In this document: positions 8,531 through 15,398 of the stretch, in pieces | How the letters are laid out: each line of letters begins with the position of its first letter | Position numbering within the stretch: the first letter of the stretch is position 1 | NCBI GenBank assembly: GCA_017647225.1 | Contig: JAGCLA010000008.1 | Coordinates: 1 to 42,819, forward strand | Length of the DNA: 42,819 nucleotides | Source: Bacteroidaceae bacterium | GTDB lineage: Bacteria; Bacteroidota; Bacteroidia; Bacteroidales; Bacteroidaceae | Direction: 5' to 3' | Position numbers and translations under genes: made by a program | The notes under the pieces: generated by a model | What the model saw: the letters and a program-made list of their open reading frames with translations, nothing else | Databases searched by the model: none | What the model was told of the DNA's origin: nothing

Positions 8531-9121
8531 ATGGAAAAACTCGACAAAGAAAGATACTTAAAGCGAGTTATCGTGGTGTGTTGGATAGCACTTGGAATTT
8601 GCTTTGGTATCAAGTTGTTTGGCGGTAATCTGTTTGAGATTATGTGCAACAACGAAAATTTCATCAAAGTCTGCGAATATGCGGATAATAATTGGTGGGC
8701 AAACATTCTAATAAGTTTTATTGTGTGTTTGGCACATTTATACTTTTATGTACTTGCAATTTGTAGACAAGCGCGATTTGATAAAATTCAGTTGTATATC
8801 GTGGTTGCTACGGCTTTTATAGGTACATTTATTAAGGTATTAACCCCTCCAATATTCGGTATAATATTTGATATTTGGCAACTAATGTTAATGCCCTTCT
8901 TATTTCTTGAAAAGGGTTGGAAGTCTGTACTTCGTGTTTTAATAGCAAATGTATTGCTGTTCGGTTTTCAGTTAATATCTATGGTTACTAAAAACATAGG
9001 AGTATCGGTTTTAGGCGAAAGTGTATTAGAGGGTACTATATTTTCATTAGATGTAATACTTATGATAATATTATATTGGGGTTATTCAAATTTTAAAAGA
9101 AAGGAGAAGAACAATGGGTAG
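8531..9121 (+). CDS. Polytopic membrane protein of unknown function
   Basis: A 196-aa protein with about five or six hydrophobic segments and short charged loops. Start chosen at ATG 8531, after a purine-rich AAAAGAGAGAG tract, rather than GTG 8492, which lies in a hairpin loop. Its TAG stop overlaps the start of the 43-aa gene (ATGGGTAG), indicating coupled translation with the following two genes. I do not recognise the family. It could be a transporter or receptor partner of the AgrB-like protein downstream, or part of lysis. Both are inferences from context. Confidence 0.7.
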   Translation: MEKLDKERYLKRVIVVCWIALGICFGIKLFGGNLFEIMCNNENFIKVCEYADNNWWANILISFIVCLAHLYFYVLAICRQARFDKIQLYIVVATAFIGTFIKVLTPPIFGIIFDIWQLMLMPFLFLEKGWKSVLRVLIANVLLFGFQLISMVTKNIGVSVLGESVLEGTIFSLDVILMIILYWGYSNFKRKEKNNG

Positions 9122-9245
9122 ATTTTTTGGTTGGCTTCAATGCGACGATGTTGCAGAACTGAAGAAGATGAGAGAAAAGGCTGAAACCGAAGAGGAGAAG
9201 AAGGCTATTGATGAGAAGATTGCTGAACTTGAGCGCAAAAACTAA
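9114..9245 (+). CDS. 43-aa amphipathic/charged peptide, single Cys
   Basis: The ATG lies 7 bases after an AAGGAG site. The product begins with an aromatic amphipathic stretch (GRFFGWLQC), has one cysteine at residue 10, then a highly charged K/E helix to the end. It overlaps the end of the polytopic membrane gene and the start of the AgrB-like gene, so the three form one coupled unit. The layout (hydrophobic N-terminus, Cys, acidic C-terminus) loosely recalls AgrD peptides, but the Cys is too close to the N-terminus and the tail too long for a standard AgrD. It might equally be a small membrane-surface protein. Confidence 0.7.
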   Translation: MGRFFGWLQCDDVAELKKMREKAETEEEKKAIDEKIAELERKN

Positions 9246-9771
9246 ACTTAATATCAAGTTTTACACTCGCAAGGTGGGTGGCTATTTGGCTTTTTTACTT
9301 ACAGTATTATGTTTTGGTTGGCTATTTGATAGACTACTTGAAACGGTATTTATGTTAGGAGGCTTTATGGCTACCCGCTTTTGTGTTCCAAAGATATATC
9401 ACTTTAACACCACACAGAAGTGCATAAGTGTATCAACCATGACATTCTTATTTGGTCTTGCTATTCTATGTGTTCCCAACAATATTAGTTTCATGTGGAA
9501 CATCGCCGTTGGAGTAGCAATACCGATAATAATGTATATTGAAAGCCTACTTTTTGAACCGCAGACGGAGAAAGACAAGTTAATCGAACTCTGCAAGAAG
9601 TATAACTACAACGAGTTAAAGACGCAGATTGCTATAAAGTTTTTCGTTGACAAAGAGAAACCAAAAGATGTGTGGGTATGGCTTTGTGATGAACAAAACT
9701 ATGACATTGAATGGGATAGTGTTAAAACAATGAAATATCGAATGAAGAAGCAACTGTTTGGAGAAAAATGA
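9211..9771 (+). CDS. AgrB-like membrane protein with C-terminal HTH-like domain
   Basis: A 186-aa protein (ATG 9211; a TTG at 9208 is also possible). The first 110 residues hold about four hydrophobic segments. Between the second and third lies YHFNTTQKCISVS: a His followed seven residues later by a Cys, the exact spacing of the catalytic His/Cys pair of AgrB peptidases that cut AgrD peptides. The last 70 residues are soluble, alpha-helical and end in a basic helix-turn-helix-like pattern (DVWVWLCDEQ...VKTMKYRMKK). It is translated from a frame overlapping the 43-aa gene. The AgrB call is by motif and topology only. It could instead be a phage membrane regulator without peptidase activity. 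Confidence 0.6.
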   Translation: MRRLLNLSAKTKLNIKFYTRKVGGYLAFLLTVLCFGWLFDRLLETVFMLGGFMATRFCVPKIYHFNTTQKCISVSTMTFLFGLAILCVPNNISFMWNIAVGVAIPIIMYIESLLFEPQTEKDKLIELCKKYNYNELKTQIAIKFFVDKEKPKDVWVWLCDEQNYDIEWDSVKTMKYRMKKQLFGEK

Positions 9772-9796
9772 CTAAAAAATTGAATAAAAAAGAGTG

Positions 9797-9834
9797 AAGT
9801 ACACGATTTGTCTATTGCATTTCGTGTACTTTTT
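9797..9834 (+). terminator. Rho-independent terminator
   Basis: A 10-bp perfect stem, AAGTACACGA (9797-9806) with TCGTGTACTT, a 15-nt loop and a T-run at 9831-9834. It ends the membrane-protein operon 26 bp after the AgrB-like gene. Confidence 0.8.
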
Positions 9835-9874
9835 GTTATTATAAGGGCAGAAAATCACTTAAAGGAGAATTGCT

Positions 9875-10375
9875 ATGTATCAAAATCCACCTTATCAACC
9901 TTACACAAGTATGTATCAATCCCCTTACGGACAACAGAACCCTTACTTTAACAATCCCTATGTTAATGTGCCAAACAATCAGCAACCATATCAGCAACAA
10001 CAACCGCAAATGCAAAATCCTCAACCGACAATGCAAATGCAATCTAATATCGAATATGTGAACGGAATAGAGGGAGCAAAAGCCTTTATCTTGCCCCCTA
10101 ACACCCAAAAATTGCTTTTAGACAGCGATAATGCGTTCTTCTATATAAAGACTACCGACACACAAGGAAAACCCTCTGTGCGAAGATTTAGGTACATTGA
10201 CATTGATGCAGAACAACAAGCGCAACCGCAAAAGCAAGAACAACCACAAGTCGATTATGTGACACTTCAACAGTTTACAGACCTTTTGCAAAACTTTGAC
10301 GAACTAAAAAAAGAATTTGAAAAATTAAAGTCTGCTAAACCGCAAAAATCAGAAGAAAAAGAGGTAAAGAAATGA
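9875..10375 (+). CDS. Q/P/N-rich protein with conserved central domain
   Basis: A 166-aa protein with a good AAAGGAG site. The first 55 residues are Q, P, N and Y only and should be disordered. About residues 56-105 form a compact domain (starting YVNGIEGAKAF, with FFYIKTTD near its end), and a Q/K-rich linker leads to a C-terminal coiled coil. I recall similar NGIEGAKA proteins as hypothetical proteins of Bacillota phages, without known role. It opens a six-gene cassette of unusual composition. Overlaps the next gene by 4 bp (ATGA). A virion or scaffold role is possible but unproven. Confidence 0.85.
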   Translation: MYQNPPYQPYTSMYQSPYGQQNPYFNNPYVNVPNNQQPYQQQQPQMQNPQPTMQMQSNIEYVNGIEGAKAFILPPNTQKLLLDSDNAFFYIKTTDTQGKPSVRRFRYIDIDAEQQAQPQKQEQPQVDYVTLQQFTDLLQNFDELKKEFEKLKSAKPQKSEEKEVKK

Positions 10376-10599
10376 TGAACCCTATGCAAATGTTTCAAAT
10401 GCTCCGTGGCTCTCAAAACCCTCAACAAATGTTTCAAAATATGTTAATGCAAAACCCTCAAATGGGTTCGGCTTTATCGCAAATTCAAAATAGCACTCAA
10501 GGGGCAAATCCAAGAGATGTCGCTATGCAACTCGCAAGACAACGCGGTATGTCCGAGCAAGAAGTTATGAATATGTTTAACTCCCTTAACAGAAAGTAA
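10372..10599 (+). CDS. Met/Gln-rich small protein
   Basis: A 75-aa protein with strikingly high methionine and glutamine content in the first 50 residues (repeated MFQ and NPQ words) and a short helical C-terminus. The ATG overlaps the stop of the preceding Q-rich gene, so both are probably made together. It has no cysteine or membrane segment, and no family is recognised. Composition suggests a disordered, self-associating partner of its neighbour. Confidence 0.8.
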   Translation: MMNPMQMFQMLRGSQNPQQMFQNMLMQNPQMGSALSQIQNSTQGANPRDVAMQLARQRGMSEQEVMNMFNSLNRK

Positions 10600-10604
10600 T
10601 ATCA

Positions 10605-10650
10605 AATGGCATAAGTGCGCATAATGTCATTTTATATAATTTTATATTTT
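10605..10650 (+). terminator. Weak hairpin with T/A-rich tail
   Basis: AATGGCAT (10605-10612) pairs with ATGTCATT (10624-10631) with one G-T pair, followed by a TTATATAATTTTATATTTT tract. It may attenuate transcription between the M/Q-rich gene and the next gene, or separate their transcripts. Confidence 0.45.
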
Positions 10651-10667
10651 GAAAGGATTATTTTCCT

Positions 10668-11447
10668 ATGAACGAACAATCTAATGATTTCGGAATTGGC
10701 TACGCAGTAGGTAGAGATACTAACTGTGGCTACGGCGGTGGTTATGGCAACGGTATGTTTGGCGGCGATTGGGCGTGGTGGATTATCATTCTCCTCATCT
10801 TCGGTTGGGGCGGTAATGGCTACGGCTTTGGTGGCGGTTTCGGCGGTTTCGGTGGCGGTCATTGTGCTTCTCCTTGTGCGACACAGGCAGATGTTAGAGC
10901 CGCAGTAGATCAGCAGACTCTCATTTCCAAACTCGACCAACAGACCTATGGACTTGCAGATAGCACATACGCACTCAACAACACTATTACCGCAGGTTTC
11001 CACGGTGTAGATAATGCTTTGTGTAGTCTCGGTTACAACACCCAAGCAGGTTTCAACGGTATTTCTCGCCAAATCGCAGAATGTTGCTGTGACACCCGTG
11101 CGGCAATCGCTGATGTGAAGTATGCAAACGAGAGAAACACTTGCGACATTATTCGCGCAGGTCAGGACAACACCCGTGCTATCCTTGACTTCTTGACACA
11201 GGATAAGATTTCTACCCTCACGGCAGAAAACCAAGCTCTCAAGTTCCAAGCATCGCAGACCGCACAGAACGCATTTATTACCGCAAACCAACAGGCACAG
11301 ACCGCAGAGCTTATTCGCAGACTCGGTGCCGATTGCCCTCAACCTGCATACGTTGTTCAGCCTCCCCAGCCTGTAACTTTTGCTACAAACTGTTCGGGAC
11401 AGGCAACTTTTGGCTTTAACAATGGTTGCGGTTGCGGTTGCAACTAA
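10668..11447 (+). CDS. Gly/Trp/Tyr-rich protein with one membrane segment
   Basis: A 259-aa protein. After about 35 residues rich in GY come a WAWWIIILLIFGWGG hydrophobic segment (about residues 36-52), a second glycine-rich tract (GGFGG repeats to about 68), then a cysteine-bearing start (HCASPCATQADVRAAV) to a long regular helical region (about 75-215) and a Gly/Cys C-terminus. I recall this CATQADVRAAVDQQ family as frequent in gut Clostridia phages, without known function. The glycine-rich membrane segment resembles no holin family I know. Start ATG follows GAAAGGA. Confidence 0.85.
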   Translation: MNEQSNDFGIGYAVGRDTNCGYGGGYGNGMFGGDWAWWIIILLIFGWGGNGYGFGGGFGGFGGGHCASPCATQADVRAAVDQQTLISKLDQQTYGLADSTYALNNTITAGFHGVDNALCSLGYNTQAGFNGISRQIAECCCDTRAAIADVKYANERNTCDIIRAGQDNTRAILDFLTQDKISTLTAENQALKFQASQTAQNAFITANQQAQTAELIRRLGADCPQPAYVVQPPQPVTFATNCSGQATFGFNNGCGCGCN

Positions 11448-11471
11448 TCTTAATTCCTACAAATAAGTAGT

Positions 11472-11519
11472 GAGAAACTAATAATTCGCAAGGGTAATGG
11501 GGTTTCTCGTTGCCCTTGC
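11472..11519 (+). other. Interlocked inverted repeats (candidate RNA pseudoknot)
   Basis: Two perfect 7-bp inverted repeats are interleaved: GAGAAAC (11472-11478) pairs with GTTTCTC (11502-11508), and GCAAGGG (11488-11494) pairs with CCCTTGC (11513-11519). The order 1-2-1'-2' means the RNA can form an H-type pseudoknot or switch between two hairpins. The second stem is followed by TTGATTTT and then by the ribosome site of the Cys-rich gene at 11528-11533, so either transcription or translation of that gene could be controlled. Confidence 0.6.
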
Positions 11520-11542
11520 TTGATTTTAAGGAGAAAGTGAAA

Positions 11543-11971
11543 ATGAGTAATTGTATTAACAACAAATGCCAACTGTGCAGAAATTTGGTAATCTCTACGG
11601 CCGTTACTGTGGTTACTGTTGACGGAACTGATACCCTTGTTATTGACATTCCTGCTGGCTTCTATCCCGATTGCCAAAAGGTATGCCTTGTTATCGCGCA
11701 AACTATACCCACAACGGCTACTATTGCTATGCCTGTTGCAATCTCCATTGGTGGTGATACTACAACAGTATATCCTATTGTGGCTTGTGATTGCGCTCAA
11801 ATTACGGCTTGTGCTATACGAACTCGCAAAAAATATCCGTTGAGAATAAGCACTACACCTACCTCGGCTGTATTCAAGAGCCTTGGCGGTTTGTCTTGTT
11901 CTCCCAACAACAATCTTGCAGTTATCCCTGCTCCTACCGCTCCCGCTGATGGTGGCGGTGCTGGTGCATAA
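11543..11971 (+). CDS. Cys-rich beta protein, unknown function
   Basis: A 142-aa protein starting at ATG 11543, placed by AAGGAG at 11528-11533. It begins with a cysteine cluster (NCINNKCQLCRN) and has further cysteines near residues 46, 51, 84, 86 and 92, mostly in a beta-rich, Thr/Val/Ile-rich body that ends in a Pro/Ala/Gly tail. Could be metal-binding or disulphide-stabilised. No membrane segment. I recall similar CQLCRNLV proteins next to RDYG-repeat proteins in gut phages, all hypothetical. The interlocked inverted repeats lie in its leader. Confidence 0.8.
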   Translation: MSNCINNKCQLCRNLVISTAVTVVTVDGTDTLVIDIPAGFYPDCQKVCLVIAQTIPTTATIAMPVAISIGGDTTTVYPIVACDCAQITACAIRTRKKYPLRISTTPTSAVFKSLGGLSCSPNNNLAVIPAPTAPADGGGAGA

Positions 11972-11986
11972 TAAGGAGGAAGAACT

Positions 11987-12673
11987 ATGAATAAGTTTGT
12001 AAAAGATATGCTTATGTCTCAATCTCGCAGAAGCGGTGATGGCAGAAATCCTTATGGATCGCGTGGCGGTTATGTAACAAGTCGCAGACCCCGCGGCAGA
12101 GATAGAGATATGGACGATTATGGTATGCCTAAAGGCGATTATCGCAGAGGTGGTATGCCCACTATGAGAGATTACGGCGACTACGATATGCGTGGTGATA
12201 TGAGAGGCAGAGACTACGGCGATTACAACCGTGATTACAACCGTGATTATGCTGACTACGAAATGCAAGACATGAGAGGTCGTGATTACGGCGACTATGG
12301 TATGGACTATGGTATGCGTGATTATGGCGAAATGGAATACGGCAAAATGTCGCACAAGGACATCGAGAATTGGAAAAGACATATGAAGAACCAAGACGGA
12401 ACTATGGGTGAACACTTCAAGAAAGAGCAAGTTCATCAAGCGGCTCGTCAAATCGGTGTAAATCCCGAAGAATACGGCAACGAACATATTTTCGGTCTTG
12501 TAATGAATATGATGTATTCTGATTATTGTGCCGTAGCAAAGAAGTTTGGACTTGACCGCCCCGACTTTTATGCAGAACTTGCAAAGGCGTTTCTTAATGA
12601 CAAGGACTTTGAGGGCGAACCCGAAGAAAAAGTTTGGCTCTATTACAAGTGCATCAGCGAGAAATCGGAGTAA
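11987..12673 (+). CDS. RDYG-repeat protein with conserved helical C-terminal domain
   Basis: A 228-aa protein with AAGGAGG before the ATG. Residues 10-125 are an R/G/D/Y/M low-complexity region in which RDYGDY and MRGRDYG words repeat many times. Residues 125-228 form an ordinary helical domain (from MSHKDIENWK to the end). The arginine/tyrosine/glycine spacing is the composition seen in phase-separating or nucleic-acid-binding disordered proteins, but that is inference. The C-terminal domain looks conserved in phage relatives I recall, all hypothetical. Confidence 0.85.
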   Translation: MNKFVKDMLMSQSRRSGDGRNPYGSRGGYVTSRRPRGRDRDMDDYGMPKGDYRRGGMPTMRDYGDYDMRGDMRGRDYGDYNRDYNRDYADYEMQDMRGRDYGDYGMDYGMRDYGEMEYGKMSHKDIENWKRHMKNQDGTMGEHFKKEQVHQAARQIGVNPEEYGNEHIFGLVMNMMYSDYCAVAKKFGLDRPDFYAELAKAFLNDKDFEGEPEEKVWLYYKCISEKSE

Positions 12674-12677
12674 TTAT

Positions 12678-13049
12678 ATGAGTGGTGATTTCGCATATTA
12701 TAACGCAAATGTAGAAAAGGTTGAGGAGTCTGATTGTGTATGTCGAGCAATATCGCTTGGCTTATCACTTCCCTATCGCTCCGTTGAAAAAATGCTTGAT
12801 ATTGTGTCCTTTTATTACGGTTGCGACCCTTTACAGTTGTGTTGCTATCATCACATAATGGAAGATATTTTCGGGTTTCCCGTGAGATATTGTTATGACG
12901 GAGAAACAGTTGGAGAAGTCGCAGAACTATACCCCAACAACAAGGTTATTATTCGCATTGACGGTCACTTGACTTGTTCTGTTCACGGCGTTGTTTATGA
13001 CATTTGGCGGTGCAACGAAAAAGAAGTTGATTGTTATTGGATAATATAA
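12678..13049 (+). CDS. Papain-fold cysteine-peptidase-like phage protein
   Basis: A 123-aa protein from ATG 12678. It carries the pattern of a small papain-like family common in Bacillota phages: Cys in ESDCVCRAISL (about residues 20-22), His in GHLTCSVHG (about residues 99-106) and an Asp/Trp motif VYDIWRC near the C-terminus, consistent with a Cys-His-Asp/Asn triad. No signal peptide or wall-binding domain, so a role as endolysin is not supported. It could process a virion protein or host protein. Last gene before a strong terminator. Confidence 0.65.
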   Translation: MSGDFAYYNANVEKVEESDCVCRAISLGLSLPYRSVEKMLDIVSFYYGCDPLQLCCYHHIMEDIFGFPVRYCYDGETVGEVAELYPNNKVIIRIDGHLTCSVHGVVYDIWRCNEKEVDCYWII

Positions 13050-13050
13050 A

Positions 13051-13100
13051 CGGTGCAAGTTGAGTCACCGCAACCCTGCCTATTGGGAATAAAATAAATG
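13051..13100 (+). ncRNA. Structured 3' RNA element (candidate pseudoknot)
   Basis: Immediately after the papain-like gene, CGGTG (13051-13055) pairs with CACCG (13066-13070), while GTTG in the loop (13059-13062) is complementary to CAAC just after the stem (13071-13074), a compact H-type pseudoknot. A CCC/GGG pair can close downstream. The element leads into the terminator at 13104. It matches no riboswitch class I can name. It could be a 3'-end stabiliser or an independent small RNA. Confidence 0.45.
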
Positions 13101-13103
13101 GGT

Positions 13104-13135
13104 ACAGAGCCGATGAAAATTGGCTCTGTTTTTTT
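13104..13135 (+). terminator. Strong Rho-independent terminator
   Basis: An 8-bp perfect stem, ACAGAGCC (13104-13111) with GGCTCTGT (13122-13129), a 10-nt loop and six further T residues. It ends the low-complexity cassette and insulates it from the early promoter at 13181. Confidence 0.9.
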
Positions 13136-13180
13136 GCTCAAAATTATTCAAAAAATGTGAAAAAATTATTCAAAATGGTA

Positions 13181-13209
13181 TTGACAAGCGAAAAATTGTG
13201 TGATATAAT
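13181..13209 (+). promoter_or_regulatory. Consensus early promoter
   Basis: TTGACA (13181-13186), 17-bp spacer ending in an extended TGA, TATAAT (13204-13209). It drives the recombination/accessory operon starting at 13239. Two copies of an AAATTATTCAAAA-type A/T repeat (about 13141 and 13163) lie just upstream and may be an UP element or operator. Confidence 0.9.
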
Positions 13210-13238
13210 GGTCTTACAAAAGAAAAGGAGGGTGAAAA

Positions 13239-13391
13239 ATGAGGTACATAAGTTCAAGTTCTCCCGAAGAATACTTGGAGTTTGTTCTCAAAAATTGGAA
13301 AAGTTTTAAGGAACACAACGGAGGAATTTGCAAAGCGATTAGAGAATTGCTTGACAAAGTTAATCGGTTGGAAGGAAAGGAGAAAAAATGA
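13239..13391 (+). CDS. 50-aa helical protein
   Basis: The ATG follows an AAGGAGGG site 30 bp from the promoter. The product is basic and helical with no motif. As the first gene after a strong early promoter it is probably an early host-takeover or regulatory protein, but nothing in the sequence identifies it. Its stop overlaps the next ATG (ATGA). Confidence 0.75.
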   Translation: MRYISSSSPEEYLEFVLKNWKSFKEHNGGICKAIRELLDKVNRLEGKEKK

Positions 13392-13543
13392 CAGTAAAAC
13401 AACTTGCAGAAGAATCAAAAGTTACCGAGCGTCGTGTCTATCAAATCGCAAAGCAGTTGGGAAGATTACCTACTGTTGACGAGATCGAGGCGCGAAAAGG
13501 AAAACGAGGCAGACCTAAAAAATATGAATCGGAGGAAGAATAA
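13388..13543 (+). CDS. Small HTH DNA-binding protein
   Basis: A 51-aa protein with a clear helix-turn-helix (VKQLAEESKVTERRVYQIA, about residues 3-21) followed by a basic AT-hook-like KGKRGRPKK (about residues 38-46). It overlaps both neighbours by 1-4 bp. GRPKK binding in the minor groove together with an HTH suggests a small transcription regulator or replication-associated DNA-binding protein of the early operon. Confidence 0.75.
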   Translation: MTVKQLAEESKVTERRVYQIAKQLGRLPTVDEIEARKGKRGRPKKYESEEE

Positions 13544-13986
13544 TGCTTATATGCACCAGTTGCGGTAAGATTTTTGAACAATACTCAACGAAAACATGGG
13601 AAGAAGATAGAGGGGAGTTTTGGGGAGAGCCTTGCTACGAACAAATGTCTGTCTGTCCTTTTTGCGGTGATAACTACACAAACGCGAAACAATGTGTCAT
13701 TTGTGGTAGTTGGATAAAGGAGGAAGATTGGAACATATGCGAGGATTGCTTGAACGAAGAATTTACGATAGATAACTGTTTGGAGATTGGAGAAGAAAAT
13801 CCAGCAGAGATCGAGATTAACGGTTTTCTTGCTTCTTGTTTTACGGCGGAAGAAATTGACAAAATCTTGCTTGAGGCATTGATGAATGATCCCGACAGAG
13901 TGAAAGATGCGATTGAGAAATATGCTGCGGATGATATGTTGTATTTCGCGGAATGGGTTGGTGAAAAATGGAAAAAACAAAGATAG
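13543..13986 (+). CDS. Zinc-ribbon protein
   Basis: A 147-aa acidic protein with several CxxC knuckles in the first 75 residues (CTSC, CPFC, CVIC, CEDC), enough for two zinc sites, and a helical acidic C-terminus. Such zinc-ribbon proteins are common in Bacillota phage early regions. Function is unknown. Terminates with TAG, one of several genes here that use TAG as a normal stop. Confidence 0.7.
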   Translation: MLICTSCGKIFEQYSTKTWEEDRGEFWGEPCYEQMSVCPFCGDNYTNAKQCVICGSWIKEEDWNICEDCLNEEFTIDNCLEIGEENPAEIEINGFLASCFTAEEIDKILLEALMNDPDRVKDAIEKYAADDMLYFAEWVGEKWKKQR

Positions 13987-14315
13987 TTTATTTGAGCGGC
14001 GCAATTACAGGATGCCCCAACTACAAAGAGGTTTTTGAGAGAGCGGAAATGTTTGTGTCCGCGAACATGGGTCATATTGTGATAAACCCCGCAAGACTTG
14101 ACGAGATTTCAAACGAGAACTTGAGTTACGATCAATATATGGCAATCTGTTACCGACTCATTGATATTGCCGATGCAATCTTTATGGTTAGCGGATGGAG
14201 AAACTCAAGGGGTGCTAACGCAGAACTGACATATGCAAAGTCTCTTGGTAAAGAAGTCATTTATCAAGATTACTTTTACCAGTTTAGAAAGGCGCATAAA
14301 GATGTTGAAAGCTGA
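13968..14315 (+). CDS. DUF4406 nucleoside-deoxyribosyltransferase-like protein
   Basis: A 115-aa protein with the DUF4406 pattern: YLSGAITGCPNY at the start, a central NPARL motif (about residues 41-45), YDQYMAICYRLIDIADAIFM (about residues 54-73) and WRNSRGANAEL (about residues 77-87). The family has the Rossmann-like nucleoside 2-deoxyribosyltransferase fold and is frequent in phages. It may work on nucleotides or DNA-modification precursors, but activity is unproven. It overlaps the upstream zinc-ribbon gene by 19 bp and the next gene by 14 bp. Confidence 0.75.
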   Translation: MEKTKIVYLSGAITGCPNYKEVFERAEMFVSANMGHIVINPARLDEISNENLSYDQYMAICYRLIDIADAIFMVSGWRNSRGANAELTYAKSLGKEVIYQDYFYQFRKAHKDVES

Positions 14316-14583
14316 AAAAAGAATTGTAGACCTCCTGTTGCACCACAAGCGAGAATATCTGTCCGCTGATTGGGAAGAAAAGAAGGAAATCAACAAAATT
14401 ACGTCGGGAATTGAAAAGGTGCTTGAGCATCAGACAGGAATTGATTGGATTTCGTGGAGTGATTTGCTGTGGTGTGTCTTGGGTGTCGATGGTTTTATGC
14501 CAAATGCAACAAACGAGGACTTTTATCGGGTTTTGAACTCGCTTAATGTGGAGGTAGTGGATGAAATCGGGAATAGTGATTGA
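14302..14583 (+). CDS. Hypothetical 93-aa protein
   Basis: Start chosen at ATG 14302, after AAAGGCG, giving a helical 93-aa protein with W-rich centre (DWISWSDLLWCVLG). It overlaps DUF4406 upstream and the RecE-like nuclease downstream, so the three are translationally coupled. No motif is recognised. Confidence 0.65.
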   Translation: MLKAEKRIVDLLLHHKREYLSADWEEKKEINKITSGIEKVLEHQTGIDWISWSDLLWCVLGVDGFMPNATNEDFYRVLNSLNVEVVDEIGNSD

Positions 14584-15388
14584 AACAAATGCCGAATATC
14601 ACGGCTACAAAGAGGCAATCTCAAAATCTCGGTTGGCAAATATGTCCGTATGCCCTGCTTACTTTAAGTGGTGCGAAGATAACCCGACAGAGCCGAGTGA
14701 AGATATGGTGCTTGGTAGTGCGTTCCATAAGATAGTGCTTGAACCCGAAACGTTCTATGATGAATTTGCGGTAATGCCGAACGTGGATAGACGAACAACA
14801 CAAGGCAAAATGAAATATGCGGAGTTTATCATCGAAGCGGACGGAAAGACAGTTATCACACAAGAACAGTATGACACGATCTGCGGTATGAGATATAGCA
14901 TTATGTCTAACCCTTATGCGAGAAAGCTGATAAATGGCAATATCGAGCAATCAATGTATTTCACCGATGACCTCACGAAAGTAGAGTGCAAATGCAGACC
15001 CGATGTGTGGCGAAAAGTCGCAGATAGAGTGGTAATCACCGACCTTAAATCCGCAAAATCCGTTATGCCCAATGACTTTATGCGAGATTGTGTCAAATAT
15101 CACTATGACTTGCAAACGGCTATGTATCGTGATGGGGCAAGCAAGGTTCTCGGTGTTCCAAAAGATAACATTGATTTCGTCTTTATCGCAGTTGAGAAAA
15201 AACCACCTTATCTCTTGAACATTATGCAAGCCGACACTTATGTTATCCAAAAAGGCGAAGCGGATTTTAGAGAGTTTATTGGCACTTATGCGGAGTGCAA
15301 AGCCGATGGAGTATTTTACGGACTTAACGGGAAAAATGGCATTATAAACACTTTGAGTTTGCCCGAATATTTGATTAAAAAAGATTGA
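14561..15388 (+). CDS. recE-like: RecE-like PD-(D/E)XK exonuclease
   Basis: A 275-aa protein with the phage exodeoxyribonuclease VIII-like layout: an early SKSRLANMSVCPAYFKW segment (about residues 20-36), GSAFHKIVLEPE (about 49-60), then the catalytic core CRPDV (Asp about residue 147) and VITDLKSAKS (Asp-Leu-Lys about 158-165), which supply the metal-binding D and D-x-K. It makes 3' single-strand tails on DNA ends for RecT, whose gene lies two positions downstream. Together they form a single-strand-annealing recombination system. Confidence 0.85.
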   Translation: MKSGIVIETNAEYHGYKEAISKSRLANMSVCPAYFKWCEDNPTEPSEDMVLGSAFHKIVLEPETFYDEFAVMPNVDRRTTQGKMKYAEFIIEADGKTVITQEQYDTICGMRYSIMSNPYARKLINGNIEQSMYFTDDLTKVECKCRPDVWRKVADRVVITDLKSAKSVMPNDFMRDCVKYHYDLQTAMYRDGASKVLGVPKDNIDFVFIAVEKKPPYLLNIMQADTYVIQKGEADFREFIGTYAECKADGVFYGLNGKNGIINTLSLPEYLIKKD

Positions 15389-15398
15389 GGAGGCAGTT

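Noticed and set aside
9114-9245. Standard AgrD peptide
   Set aside because: The Cys is at residue 10 and is followed by about 33 highly charged residues, unlike the central Cys and short acidic tail of AgrD. Only a loose resemblance is kept.
10632-11342. Minus-strand frame opposite the Gly-rich gene
   Set aside because: No ribosome site or conserved motif; explained by codon bias of the plus-strand gene.
11450-12487. 345-codon minus-strand frame
   Set aside because: It is a shadow of the RDYG-repeat and Cys-rich genes, with no start signal and isoleucine/histidine-rich content produced by the repeat.
13051-13100. Cobalamin or SAM riboswitch
   Set aside because: Some words resemble the B12 box or the SAM core, but the required AGGAGACC-type box and helix order are missing, and the element follows, rather than precedes, a gene.
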